Notes under the pieces: model-generated
What the model saw: only the letters and a program-made list of their open reading frames with translations
Told to the model about the DNA's origin: nothing
Database searches by the model: none
In this document: in pieces, positions 18,895-26,704 of the stretch
How the letters are laid out: every line of letters begins with the position of its first letter
Position numbering within the stretch: position 1 is the stretch's first letter
Translations under genes and position numbers: made by a program
NCBI GenBank assembly: GCA_041521345.1
Contig: JBGOHB010000006.1
Strand: one strand, 5' to 3'
DNA: 64,000 bases
Source of the DNA: Virgibacillus_N oceani_A
GTDB lineage: Bacteria; Bacillota; Bacilli; Bacillales; Amphibacillaceae

Positions 18895-18908
18895 TGAAAA
18901 CGTTATCT
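18895..18908 (+). promoter_or_regulatory. Catabolite-responsive element (CcpA site) before citM
   Basis: TGAAAACGTTATCT agrees with the CcpA consensus TGWAANCGNTNWCA at all positions except the last. It lies 32 bases before the citM start, in the promoter region, where CcpA binding would repress. B. subtilis citM is known to be repressed by CcpA. Confidence 0.6.
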
Positions 18909-18939
18909 TTATGCTATAGATGTAATGGAGGTTTAATTT

Positions 18940-20265
18940 ATGTTAAGTTTAATCGGATTTGCTACGATAATAACCATTGTTGTTTTGCTCATACGCGGTA
19001 AAATGACGCCGATTATCCCCTTGGTAGTTGTTCCTATTATCGGGGCGCTGGTAGCGGGCTTTCAAATAACGGAGCTCGGTGATTTTTTCAGTGACGGAAT
19101 TGCTTCTGTCATACAAGTAGTCATTATGTTTATATTTGCTATTTTATTTTTTGGTATTATGCAGGATGCCGGTCTATTTGATCCGATCATAGATAAAATG
19201 ATAAAGATGACACACGGAAATGTAGTTACAATTGCAGTGGGAACGATATTTATAGCTGCAATATCTCAGCTGGACGGTTCTGGAGCATCTACTTTTCTGA
19301 TAACTATTCCAGCACTATTGCCTATTTATCGGCAAATGAAAATGAGTCCTTATTTGCTTTTATTATTAACTGCTGGAAGTGCAAGTATCATGAATATGAT
19401 TCCCTGGGCAGGCCCGCTTGGACGCGCGGCTTCTGTATTGGGAATGGATCCGACTGACTTGTGGCGTCCGATGATCCCTGTTCAGATCATTGGTATGGTT
19501 TTAATGATTGGCTTAGCAGTGTTTGTGGGGATGCGGGAGAAGAAAAAAATTATTTCTCACTATGGAAGTATTGAAAATGCAATTGCAGCAACAGAAGGTA
19601 ATGGCACCGTTTTTGACAGGAAAAAGAATGGAAAAGAAAACATAACAAAAACGAAAAAGTATTGGTTGAATGTAGCGTTAACCGTAGCCGTGATCAGTGT
19701 GTTAATAGCAGGGATTATTCCGGCTGGCTTGGCGTTTATGATTGGTGTATGTCTTGCGCTGCCGCTTAACTTTAGAAAAGCAGAGGATCAAAACGGGGCA
19801 CTTCGTAAACATGCACCAAATGCATTAACCATGGCAACGATTATATTAGCTGCAGGTTCCTTTTTAGGAATTTTAGGCGGCACGGGAATGCTTGATTCCA
19901 TCGCTGAAGATACGGTAACTGTAATGCCTGAATTTATTGCTCCATACATTCATATCATTATCGGTATGTTGGGGGTACCGTTTGATCTATTATTAAGTAC
20001 AGATGCCTATTACTTTGCCTTACTGCCTGTCGTAGAGCAGATAGGTGCAACTTTTGGAATTGCATCTATTTCAACGGCATATGCAATGATTATCGGTAAT
20101 ATTGTCGGGACATTTGTAAGTCCCTTTTCACCTGCATTATGGCTTGCACTCGGTCTTGCAGGACTGGAAATGGGAAAACATATACGCTATTCCTTCTTTT
20201 GGTTGTGGGGGCTAAGTATTGTTTTAATTTTTATTGCAATTCTATTAGGTGTTATTTCGTTGTAA
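18940..20265 (+). CDS. citM: CitMHS-family metal-citrate transporter
   Basis: 441 residues, about 12 membrane segments, length near that of B. subtilis CitM. Family-like stretches include AISQLDGSGASTFLITIPALL (~residues 107-127) and NMIPWAGPLGRAASVLGMD. It imports citrate complexed with Mg or Ca in symport with protons; the preferred metal cannot be told. ATG after TGGAGG. It lies 114 bases after citT, with its own promoter and a CcpA site, so it is likely activated by CitT and repressed on preferred sugars. Confidence 0.9.
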   Translation: MLSLIGFATIITIVVLLIRGKMTPIIPLVVVPIIGALVAGFQITELGDFFSDGIASVIQVVIMFIFAILFFGIMQDAGLFDPIIDKMIKMTHGNVVTIAVGTIFIAAISQLDGSGASTFLITIPALLPIYRQMKMSPYLLLLLTAGSASIMNMIPWAGPLGRAASVLGMDPTDLWRPMIPVQIIGMVLMIGLAVFVGMREKKKIISHYGSIENAIAATEGNGTVFDRKKNGKENITKTKKYWLNVALTVAVISVLIAGIIPAGLAFMIGVCLALPLNFRKAEDQNGALRKHAPNALTMATIILAAGSFLGILGGTGMLDSIAEDTVTVMPEFIAPYIHIIIGMLGVPFDLLLSTDAYYFALLPVVEQIGATFGIASISTAYAMIIGNIVGTFVSPFSPALWLALGLAGLEMGKHIRYSFFWLWGLSIVLIFIAILLGVISL

Positions 20266-20361
20266 TAGGGTGGGTAAAAAGACAGGTGAATTGTCTGGTT
20301 GTACTTGCTATTTTCACTTAATCCGCCTATACTCGTATTGAAAGCAAAATATAAAATTAAT

Positions 20362-20444
20362 TCTGCTGGGGGAGCATGTAAATGCTGAGAGAGATGATCG
20401 ACCCTTTGAACCTGATCCAGGTAAAGCTGGCGTAGGGAAGTGGA
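20362..20444 (+). promoter_or_regulatory. TPP riboswitch (THI element) for tenA
   Basis: Blocks GGGGGAGC, GCTGAGAG, ACCCTTTGAACCTGATC, and GGTAAAGCTGGCGTAGGGAA are present in order. This is the second TPP riboswitch in the window and acts on the plus strand. Confidence 0.95.
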
Positions 20445-20480
20445 ACTAGCAATTTTTATGATTATCAAAAAATATTGCTG

Positions 20481-20511
20481 AACCCATCCCTGTTGCCGGT
20501 GATGGGTTTTT
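20481..20511 (+). terminator. Riboswitch-controlled terminator before tenA
   Basis: AACCCATC pairs with GATGGGTT and continues into a T-run. Upstream, AGCAAT and ATTGCT (20448-20479) can pair as a competing structure. It precedes tenA by ~90 bases. Confidence 0.75.
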
Positions 20512-20602
20512 AGTGCTTGCTCCTTTTGGGTTAAAGAGGTGAGATAATTCTGCAATCAACTAATAACGAAAAAAATCTATTAAATGAAAAGGGGAAGAGA
20601 AA

Positions 20603-21283
20603 ATGAGCAAATTATTTACGGATCGATTGTGGGACAAGGTAGAACCAATTTGGAACTCATACTTAGCGCATCCTTTTGTTAAAGGGCTTGGGGAAGGCTG
20701 GCTGGAAAGGGAAAAATTTAAGCATTGGATGAAGCAGGACTATGTGTATTTAATAGAGTATTCCAGGCTTTTTGCCTTGGGAAGTGCGAAAGCAGAGGAT
20801 TTAAGAACGATGGCAACTTTTGCGAAGCTGCTGCATGGCACGCTGGATATGGAAATGGATCTGCACCGGCAGTATGCTGCTCAATTCGGCATTTCTCGTG
20901 AGGAGCTGGAGGAAACGGGTGCTGCCGCAACGACGACGGCTTATACAAGCTACATGCTGAATGTATCACAGCGCGGAGGAGTGGAAAATGTGGTGGCGTC
21001 TGTGCTTGCATGTGCATGGAGCTATAATTTTATTGGCAAAAAACTTGAAAAATGGCCGGGTGCATTGGAACATGAATTTTATGGTCACTGGGTAAAAATG
21101 TATTCCTCTGAAGAATTTACTGAGCTGGCTGAAGATTGTAAGAGCCTGATGAATGAAATAGCGGAAGGAAAGCCGGAGAGAGAATTAGCATTCTTGGAAG
21201 AGATCGTAGTAAAAACTAGCTTGTTTGAGTATATGTTTTGGGATATGGCCGAGAACAAAGAGGATTGGCCTGTTAGGGTGTAG
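20603..21283 (+). CDS. tenA: Aminopyrimidine aminohydrolase TenA
   Basis: 226 residues, all-helical TenA/thiaminase II family. The catalytic Cys is in VLACAWSYNFIG and the conserved Glu in KTSLFEYMFWDMA. It hydrolyses 4-amino-5-aminomethyl-2-methylpyrimidine, salvaging the pyrimidine of degraded thiamine. ATG after AAAGGGGAAGAG. With thiM at 13.4 kb, the window carries two salvage enzymes for thiamine under separate TPP riboswitches, and no de novo genes. Confidence 0.92.
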   Translation: MSKLFTDRLWDKVEPIWNSYLAHPFVKGLGEGWLEREKFKHWMKQDYVYLIEYSRLFALGSAKAEDLRTMATFAKLLHGTLDMEMDLHRQYAAQFGISREELEETGAAATTTAYTSYMLNVSQRGGVENVVASVLACAWSYNFIGKKLEKWPGALEHEFYGHWVKMYSSEEFTELAEDCKSLMNEIAEGKPERELAFLEEIVVKTSLFEYMFWDMAENKEDWPVRV

Positions 21284-21303
21284 GCAGAAAAAACAGTTGA
21301 AGT

Positions 21304-21345
21304 GGAGCACTGGATGGCTATCCCCTTTGATCCAAACAGTGCTCC
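21304..21345 (+). terminator. Hairpin after tenA
   Basis: GGAGCACTG pairs with CAGTGCTCC, with an inner GGAT/ATCC extension. It starts ~20 bases after the tenA stop. The T-run is poor (CCCAAAAATTTTGG follows). Confidence 0.55.
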
Positions 21346-21474
21346 CCAAAAATTTTGGAAGTATATTTTTACTCGTAACAGTAGAATCTTCGCCCGATGG
21401 ATTATTATAGTACGGAAAGTGGACTGGTGATCTGTCACTTTGTCTTTTCATGAGTTATAATAGAGGTACAGTTT

Positions 21475-22278
21475 ATGGTACGGTTAGTAGAAAAAATGAC
21501 TCGCGATTATTTAGAAGATATTTTAGTTCGGTTAGCACATCATTCAAGCGCTAGCGAAGGAAAACAATATCACTGCCGGAAACAGCATCGATTATACTTA
21601 ATGATACGCTGCCGAATAACGCAAACATTTCGAGAAGCGAATTTTATGAAGTTGATAATCATTAACAGGCATTCGAATATGTTATTAGCGCAATAGAAAA
21701 TAATGAAAACTGACTATGCCGAAGGTAAGAGACATACATGAAAAATTAACGGATTGTTTACAACATGGTAAGGGGCTATGTGAACTACTCGCCACTTAGC
21801 TACGCTTGAAGAGGGAGCTTCTCACTTCCACAACGAAAGCAACCTTTCGTCTCCATGAGCGTTACTTCGGGAAGTTCCTTCCCTAGATGTTCGACGATTC
21901 GGAGTTTCTTTTGTTACCTTGGATATTTTACGCACGGAAGGATAGCTTGGTTTTCGCATTTAGTTTCTCCATACAACCACATATATCCAGTTATAAAAGA
22001 ACACTTCATATTATCATAGAAACATATGTTCGATCAATTAGCACGTCTAAAGACGTACTTGACCGAAAGCTAATTCATCGCCACCTTACCGTTGGGCTAT
22101 CGTCTTTCACACGGTTGAAGATGGAGACTTCTTGACTAAAAACGTTAAAAAAAGTGAAAATATCATAAAAGGGACAGGGTTTTCTACCACCGCACCGGAA
22201 CAAGTACCACAAATAATGGATCAATTAATGGATCGCCTTCCCAATGACTTTAAATCTGATTTACGTAATTTTCCATAA
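21475..22278 (+). pseudogene. Fic-family protein, interrupted and decayed
   Basis: The start reads MTRDYLEDILVRLAHHSSA, then after a frameshift ISLPETASIILNDTLP and SEFYEVDNH, a TAA where Lys is expected, QAFEYVISAIENNE, another break, and LTMPKVRDIHEKLTDCLQHG. After ~365 foreign bases the gene resumes as KNVKKSENIIKGTGFSTTA, PEQVPQIMDQLMDRL and stops at 22278. This is the N-terminal half of a Fic protein of the SSAIEGN type; the AMPylation motif HPFxDGNGR lies beyond the end and is lost. GAGG precedes the ATG at 21475. Confidence 0.75.
21775..22136 (-). mobile_element. Insertion relic, probably IS200/IS605 (TnpB)-type ends
   Basis: These ~360 bases separate two parts of the same Fic reading frame, so they are an insertion. 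They carry no intact ORF. Near the low-coordinate end the minus strand reads AGAAGCTCCCTCTTCAAGC, GTAGCTAAG, TGGCGAGTAGTTCAC, which I recall as like the 3' ends of TnpB-only (IS1341-type) elements. In the middle, AATTAGC/GCTAATT enclose ACGTCT/AGACGT, a nested hairpin. It is likely an internally deleted element or a small non-autonomous derivative. The family call is from memory and not verified. Confidence 0.45.
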
Positions 22279-22381
22279 AAATACCTCCAAGCATATGCCT
22301 GGAAGTACTGTATGCTGCGTTTATATATGTGTGCCCAGGGAGAAGGGAGAACGGTCTCACGCATAGCGCGACATTTCACCT

Positions 22382-22405
22382 GGGACTGCGCTGAATGCTC
22401 GTCCC
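22382..22405. repeat. Dispersed GGGACGAGC repeat, copy 2 (inverted)
   Basis: GGGACTGCGCTGA then ATGCTCGTCCC, which is the reverse complement of the 26662-26685 copy with one mismatch. Arms CCCAGG (22333) and CCTGGG (22379) flank a larger structure just upstream. It lies downstream of the ytvI stop. Confidence 0.6.
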
Positions 22406-22422
22406 ATCGTAAATATTTGTCC

Positions 22423-23535
22423 CTATGTCCCGCCTTTTACGAATCGCCATAAACCATCAAATACTTTAGCATCATATAAAGATATGAGAAGTACCAATGT
22501 AATCGGTCCTATCACAAGTCCAATTAATCCGAACAGCTGTAAACCGGCGAACATGGATACGAGAATAGCGAGCGGGTTTAACTTCATGCTTGTTGATAAT
22601 ACTTTTGGTTCCGCTATTTGTCGGACAGTGACCGTGGAAGCATAAAGTATGAGCAGCCCGACTCCCAGGAAAATATCGCCTGTGAAAAAGCTGTAAATAC
22701 TCCAGGGGATTAAAATAAGCCCTGGGCCAAAGTATGGTATTAAATCGATAATCCCAAGAATAACCGCAATGGTAAGCGCCTGATCCACCCGCAGTATAAA
22801 TAATCCAATCAAACTGACAATGGCGGTAAGGATCATCAGGATAAGTTGCGATCTGAGGAATCCAAAGATCTTTACTTTCAAATCAAGAAGCACACGCTTG
22901 GTCTTTTTCCTGAAAACCAATGGGAGTTTATTTTTATAAATTGCTGCATATCTTTTTGAATCTTTGCTAATGAAATAAATGGCCAAAATCGAAAATATAA
23001 TAACTGTAAATGTAATAGGGAGCGCACCGATAAAAGTGGTAATACCGTTGGCGATTCCTTGCCCAAGATTCCCAAGCAAAGATGCTATATTGTTTCCAAC
23101 AATGAGAATGCCTTCCTGCATTGCTTGCTGCTGGGATGGCTCTAAATTGTCGAGTAAACCAATACCCTGGTCCCATAGCGGGAATATGTATTCGTTAAAA
23201 TAATTTTGTATATTATTGGATATCTGTTCAATTTGTGAAGGTATGTAATCCGATAAATAAAGAATTCCATCAAGAATCACTTTAACCAGGATGGTCACCA
23301 ACCCGCCAACTACCCCAAAGAGGAGTAGAATGCTTGTCAACACAGCAATCGGTCGCGGAAAGCGTACATATTTTTCCAGTAAGCGGATAATAGGATTGAT
23401 AAGAAACGCAAACATGGCCGCTATCAGAAAAGGATAAGTTAGTCTCAAGAAATGGAAAAGCAGAAACAGTCCAATGACAGTGAGCAATAGTATAAGTAAT
23501 ATTCGGAAGATCATTTGGACGATTGGATGGTTCAT
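22423..23535 (-). CDS. ytvI: Sporulation-associated AI-2E-family membrane protein
   Basis: About 370 residues, matching B. subtilis YtvI in length. It has two pairs of N-terminal membrane segments, a soluble stretch ~100-150 with several Gln/Asn, then four or more segments including the family-conserved GIIDLIPYFGPGL and the C-terminal LVIGPITLVLLISLYDA. The family was named after AI-2 export, but YtvI is known for a sporulation role. The ATG at 23535 is nine bases after AGGAG; the TTG at 23541 would be too close. Confidence 0.85.
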   Translation of the reverse strand: MNHPIVQMIFRILLILLLTVIGLFLLFHFLRLTYPFLIAAMFAFLINPIIRLLEKYVRFPRPIAVLTSILLLFGVVGGLVTILVKVILDGILYLSDYIPSQIEQISNNIQNYFNEYIFPLWDQGIGLLDNLEPSQQQAMQEGILIVGNNIASLLGNLGQGIANGITTFIGALPITFTVIIFSILAIYFISKDSKRYAAIYKNKLPLVFRKKTKRVLLDLKVKIFGFLRSQLILMILTAIVSLIGLFILRVDQALTIAVILGIIDLIPYFGPGLILIPWSIYSFFTGDIFLGVGLLILYASTVTVRQIAEPKVLSTSMKLNPLAILVSMFAGLQLFGLIGLVIGPITLVLLISLYDAKVFDGLWRFVKGGT

Positions 23536-23599
23536 GTACAATTGCTCCTCTCATAAGATTGTTTTAAAGACAAGTAGTATGTGCAGCCTGGAACTTTTG

Positions 23600-23860
23600 C
23601 TCAAAATGGAAACAGGCAAACTCGTTTGGACATTTAGTATAATCTTGGTAAAAGTATAAGTTCGCTCAATAATCTATGGTTTCGCTAGGCATACGCTTGG
23701 AATCGCTCGGAATACCGAAAAAGTCGCTCGTGCCAGGGGTGAAATCACTCAACTCAAGTATCAGTTCTCTCTAAACTTAGTAAAGTTGCACGACCCAAGT
23801 AAAAAGTTCACCCTAAAAGTAAAGTCACTCTCTCCACATTACAAGTATTACAAAATTATG
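23600..23860. repeat. Degenerate TCGCTC-type short repeats
   Basis: The motif (A/T)(A/G)TCGCTC or a close variant (TTCGCTC, TTCGCTA, ATCGCTC, GTCGCTC, ATCACTC, GTTCACC, GTCACTC) recurs at roughly 20-40-base steps between 23660 and 23835. The rest of the 450-base gap 23542-23991 shows no gene. Confidence 0.45.
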
Positions 23861-23991
23861 CTAGAGGATGGAGGCAATAACTAACATATTAACAATCAAT
23901 CTGTTCCTTATCCTTCTAACTCCATTTTAGCATGTGAAGGTGTAAACATTCACTTAGATTGTTTCTTATTTACAAAATATTAATTTAGATT

Positions 23992-24660
23992 TTACCAAAG
24001 ACTCCATGGATATTCATTCGGTGGACCGGATTCAGAACTAATCTCTTCCTTTTTTGTTGGATGTTCTAACGACAAAGTGTGAGACCACAAGGCAATTTGC
24101 TGTCCGGGTTTATTTACTTTGCTACCATACTTTTGATCCCCATAAAGCGGAAAACCTCGTGACGAGAGCTGAACGCGTATTTGATGAGGTCTTCCGGTAT
24201 GGAGGTTAATGGACAGAAGGCTTAGACCATTTTTTTCTCCAATAACTTCATAATCCAACACTGCTTTTTTTGCATTATTGGAATTAGGTTTCGTTACATA
24301 CACTTGATTATTCCGGTGATCTTTTACTAAATAATCTTCCAAGGTTGCCTTGCTTTTTTCAGGTCGCCCGCGTACTACAGCTAAATACTTTTTATCCATG
24401 GTGTTTTTTCTTATTGTATCGGATAGGCGGGAAGCGGCTTTAGATGTTTTTGCAAAAACCATTACACCACCTACAGGTCGGTCCAGGCGGTGAACAAGTC
24501 CGAGATAAGCATTTCCAGGCTTATTATGACGGATTTTTATATCCTCTTTTAAATAGGAAAGCAAATCCTGATCTTTTGAGTTATCTTCTTGCACTGGCAT
24601 ATTGACAGGCTTTTCAACGAATAGTAAATGATTATCTTCATAAAGTATGGTCACTTTCAT
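23992..24660 (-). CDS. RluA-family RNA pseudouridine synthase
   Basis: 222 residues, shorter than RluD-type enzymes and without an S4 domain. The catalytic Asp is in GLVHRLDRPVGGVMVFAKT; KKYLAVV and LHTGRPHQIRVQLSSRGFPLYGD are further family motifs. It isomerises uridine to pseudouridine in rRNA or tRNA; the target site is not predictable. ATG start, AAAGGAG 11 bases upstream. It is followed by the YtvI gene after a ~450-base gap, and its promoter faces the terminator of the upstream unit. Confidence 0.9.
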   Translation of the reverse strand: MKVTILYEDNHLLFVEKPVNMPVQEDNSKDQDLLSYLKEDIKIRHNKPGNAYLGLVHRLDRPVGGVMVFAKTSKAASRLSDTIRKNTMDKKYLAVVRGRPEKSKATLEDYLVKDHRNNQVYVTKPNSNNAKKAVLDYEVIGEKNGLSLLSINLHTGRPHQIRVQLSSRGFPLYGDQKYGSKVNKPGQQIALWSHTLSLEHPTKKEEISSESGPPNEYPWSLW

Positions 24661-24713
24661 TGCAAATTAAACTCCTTTGATATGTACTACACATCATATT
24701 AACAGAATTGCAT

Positions 24714-24750
24714 GCAAAAAGGGAACGGTTGTTATAATACCACCGTTCCC
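24714..24750 (-). terminator. Terminator of the MMPL unit
   Basis: On the minus strand GGGAACGGT pairs with ACCGTTCCC and runs into TTTTTGC. It lies seven bases beyond the stop of the heptad-repeat protein gene. Confidence 0.8.
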
Positions 24751-24756
24751 TACATT

Positions 24757-26574
24757 TTATCTGAATAAATCCAGAAATCGTTCCCACATGCCTTTTTCCG
24801 CTTCAACCGGCTCCTCTACTTCCTCTTCTTCTTCCATTGTAATACTTTCTGTTCTCAGTACAAATTGCACCGAGTTCACATCTTCGTTTTCTTCTGACGC
24901 AAACGACACAGGGTCAAAGTCGGAATGATCAAATTCTGAAATCATCTCATCAATTTCTTCTTGCATCTGATCAGGTAAATCGTTTGTAGATTCATATAGT
25001 TCCTCTGTACCGTCATGAAGCTCCCCTGTACCTTCTTCTAGCTCGTTTGTTCCTTCTCCTAGTTCAACAATCCCGCCGTGCAAATCACGATAGGAATTCG
25101 ATAATTCGCTTACTCCTTCTGTGTAGCTTACTAGGCCGGAGTGGAATTCATTATAGCTGGAAGAAATCTCTGTTAATCCCTCGGTCAACTGCGTGATTGG
25201 GTCCATGACATCCATATTATCGATAGCAGTTGAAATTTCATCTGAGGTTGTGTTTAAAGCAGTTTCAAGTTCCCTGATAGTTTCGATGATTTCGTTCAAC
25301 ACTGGATTTACTGCCTGGAATGCTTCTTTTACAGCATCATAGGTGCCTTTGGCTGTAAGTGCTGCTTCATAAGCATCAAGTAATTGATCAAGGGCCTCAG
25401 ATTCTCCTCCTACACCCATATAAAGCTCAATAATTTCCTCTTCATCAAAATCATATTCCGGAATCCCTTCCATTGCCTCATTCAATGCATTATAAGCATC
25501 CTGATGGCCCGCTTTCAACGCTTCCAAACCATCTGCTATTTCTTCCATTGCACCAGCCATTTTGTTAAGCTCATCCGGTAACATGGTCAACTCACCCAAG
25601 TCAAAATCAACATCCTCTGTTGAAAGCGAATTGCTCACCATTTCTAATGCCTGATTAATTTCCGCAGAGCCGTCCACCAATTCGGTGGAGGATTGATCAA
25701 GTTCCTCCATCCCGTCCCGGTATTGTGCAGATCCATCCTGCAAATCCGTCCCCCCGGCGTTTAATTCGGAAACGCCGTCTCTTAACGTTCCAACCCCATT
25801 ATTGATTTCTGCGATGGCATCTGTCAGAGAGTCCATTTCTTCCGTCATTTCACCCGTCTCCGGTTCATCAATTGACATGGAATTAGGAACAGCATTAATA
25901 TCAATCGCATCCAGCTCTAAATCTGCCACATCAGCTGAAAATCGGATGGTTTCTTCTTCTCCCGGCATCACTGTAAAAGTGAATTGCTTGTCTGTACCGG
26001 CACTGGCCTCCGTTGCTTCTTCCGCTTCTATGTTACTGTAGCGTTCCGGATCCACGGTGAGTGAAATCTGCATTAAATAGTTTTCGAAAAATAATGCTTC
26101 ACCCTCTTCATTTTGAGAGGTGGAGATTTCTATTTCAAGGTGTCCCTCTTCACCAAGAAGGGCTTCAGGTTCCATTTCTTCTCCGTCAAGATAATAGGAA
26201 ATAGTAAAATCCCATGGCAGTTCTGCATTATTCATATTCCCCTGATAATAAAAATTAGCTTCATTTGCTGTGAAATGAATTTCGTTCTCATCCTGTTCAA
26301 TTACACTCAGATCGGTCAGGTTCTTGACACTGTCGTAGTTTCCATAATCGGTTAAATCACCGTATTTACTCACATTAAAATGATTAACGACGTAGATTTC
26401 TTCATGTGATCCATTTGGATGAAGGGTCCCATAGATCACCTCATCCTTAAAAGAATAATTTCCATCTCCTTGCGATTGTCTTTCTTTTTCCTCTTCGGAA
26501 TTAGCAGTGGCGAAAAGGGAAGGGAACACCAGCAAGCCGACCAGAAATATTAGAAACGTTTTTTTAAATCTCAT
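24757..26574 (-). CDS. Secreted heptad-repeat protein, partner of the MMPL exporter
   Basis: 605 residues. A signal peptide (KKTFLIFLVGLLVFPSLFATANS) leads into a beta-rich domain ~30-240, then a long helical region ~245-560 with the LxxG-type heptads of YhgE/Pip-like proteins (LRDGVSELNAGGTDLQDGSA, and LHGGIVELGEGTNELEEGTG). The C-terminal end is acidic (EEEEEVEEPVE) with a final amphipathic segment but no clear membrane anchor. Pairing with the upstream MMPL gene suggests a periplasm-like or cell-wall-side tether for export. The intervening 130 bases carry a repeat element. Confidence 0.75.
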   Translation of the reverse strand: MRFKKTFLIFLVGLLVFPSLFATANSEEEKERQSQGDGNYSFKDEVIYGTLHPNGSHEEIYVVNHFNVSKYGDLTDYGNYDSVKNLTDLSVIEQDENEIHFTANEANFYYQGNMNNAELPWDFTISYYLDGEEMEPEALLGEEGHLEIEISTSQNEEGEALFFENYLMQISLTVDPERYSNIEAEEATEASAGTDKQFTFTVMPGEEETIRFSADVADLELDAIDINAVPNSMSIDEPETGEMTEEMDSLTDAIAEINNGVGTLRDGVSELNAGGTDLQDGSAQYRDGMEELDQSSTELVDGSAEINQALEMVSNSLSTEDVDFDLGELTMLPDELNKMAGAMEEIADGLEALKAGHQDAYNALNEAMEGIPEYDFDEEEIIELYMGVGGESEALDQLLDAYEAALTAKGTYDAVKEAFQAVNPVLNEIIETIRELETALNTTSDEISTAIDNMDVMDPITQLTEGLTEISSSYNEFHSGLVSYTEGVSELSNSYRDLHGGIVELGEGTNELEEGTGELHDGTEELYESTNDLPDQMQEEIDEMISEFDHSDFDPVSFASEENEDVNSVQFVLRTESITMEEEEEVEEPVEAEKGMWERFLDLFR

Positions 26575-26601
26575 GATAAAAATTCTCCTTTTTGCAACAA
26601 A

Positions 26602-26699
26602 GGGACGGTTCTACTGTTGCGTGAAGCTCACCAGTCAAATAATGAAACAAATCTTTCCGGTGGGACGAGCATTTAGCGCAGTCCCAAAAGAACCGTCCC
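26602..26699. repeat. ~100-bp repeat element with 11-bp inverted ends
   Basis: GGGACGGTTCT at the left end is repeated inverted as AGAACCGTCCC at the right end. Inside, 26662-26685 is the GGGACGAGC-type 24-mer seen at 7.2 and 22.4 kb, and GCAACA/TGTTGC arms frame the left end. It lies between the MMPL gene and its heptad-repeat partner, where it would be transcribed and could fold into a processing or termination structure. It resembles a REP/MITE-like element. Confidence 0.6.
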
Positions 26700-26704
26700 G
26701 GTGT

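Noticed and set aside
22283..22306. Short palindrome CCAaGCATATGCcTGG after the Fic remnant
   Set aside because: Could be a weak terminator, but it has no T-run and no gene needing one; not reported as a feature.
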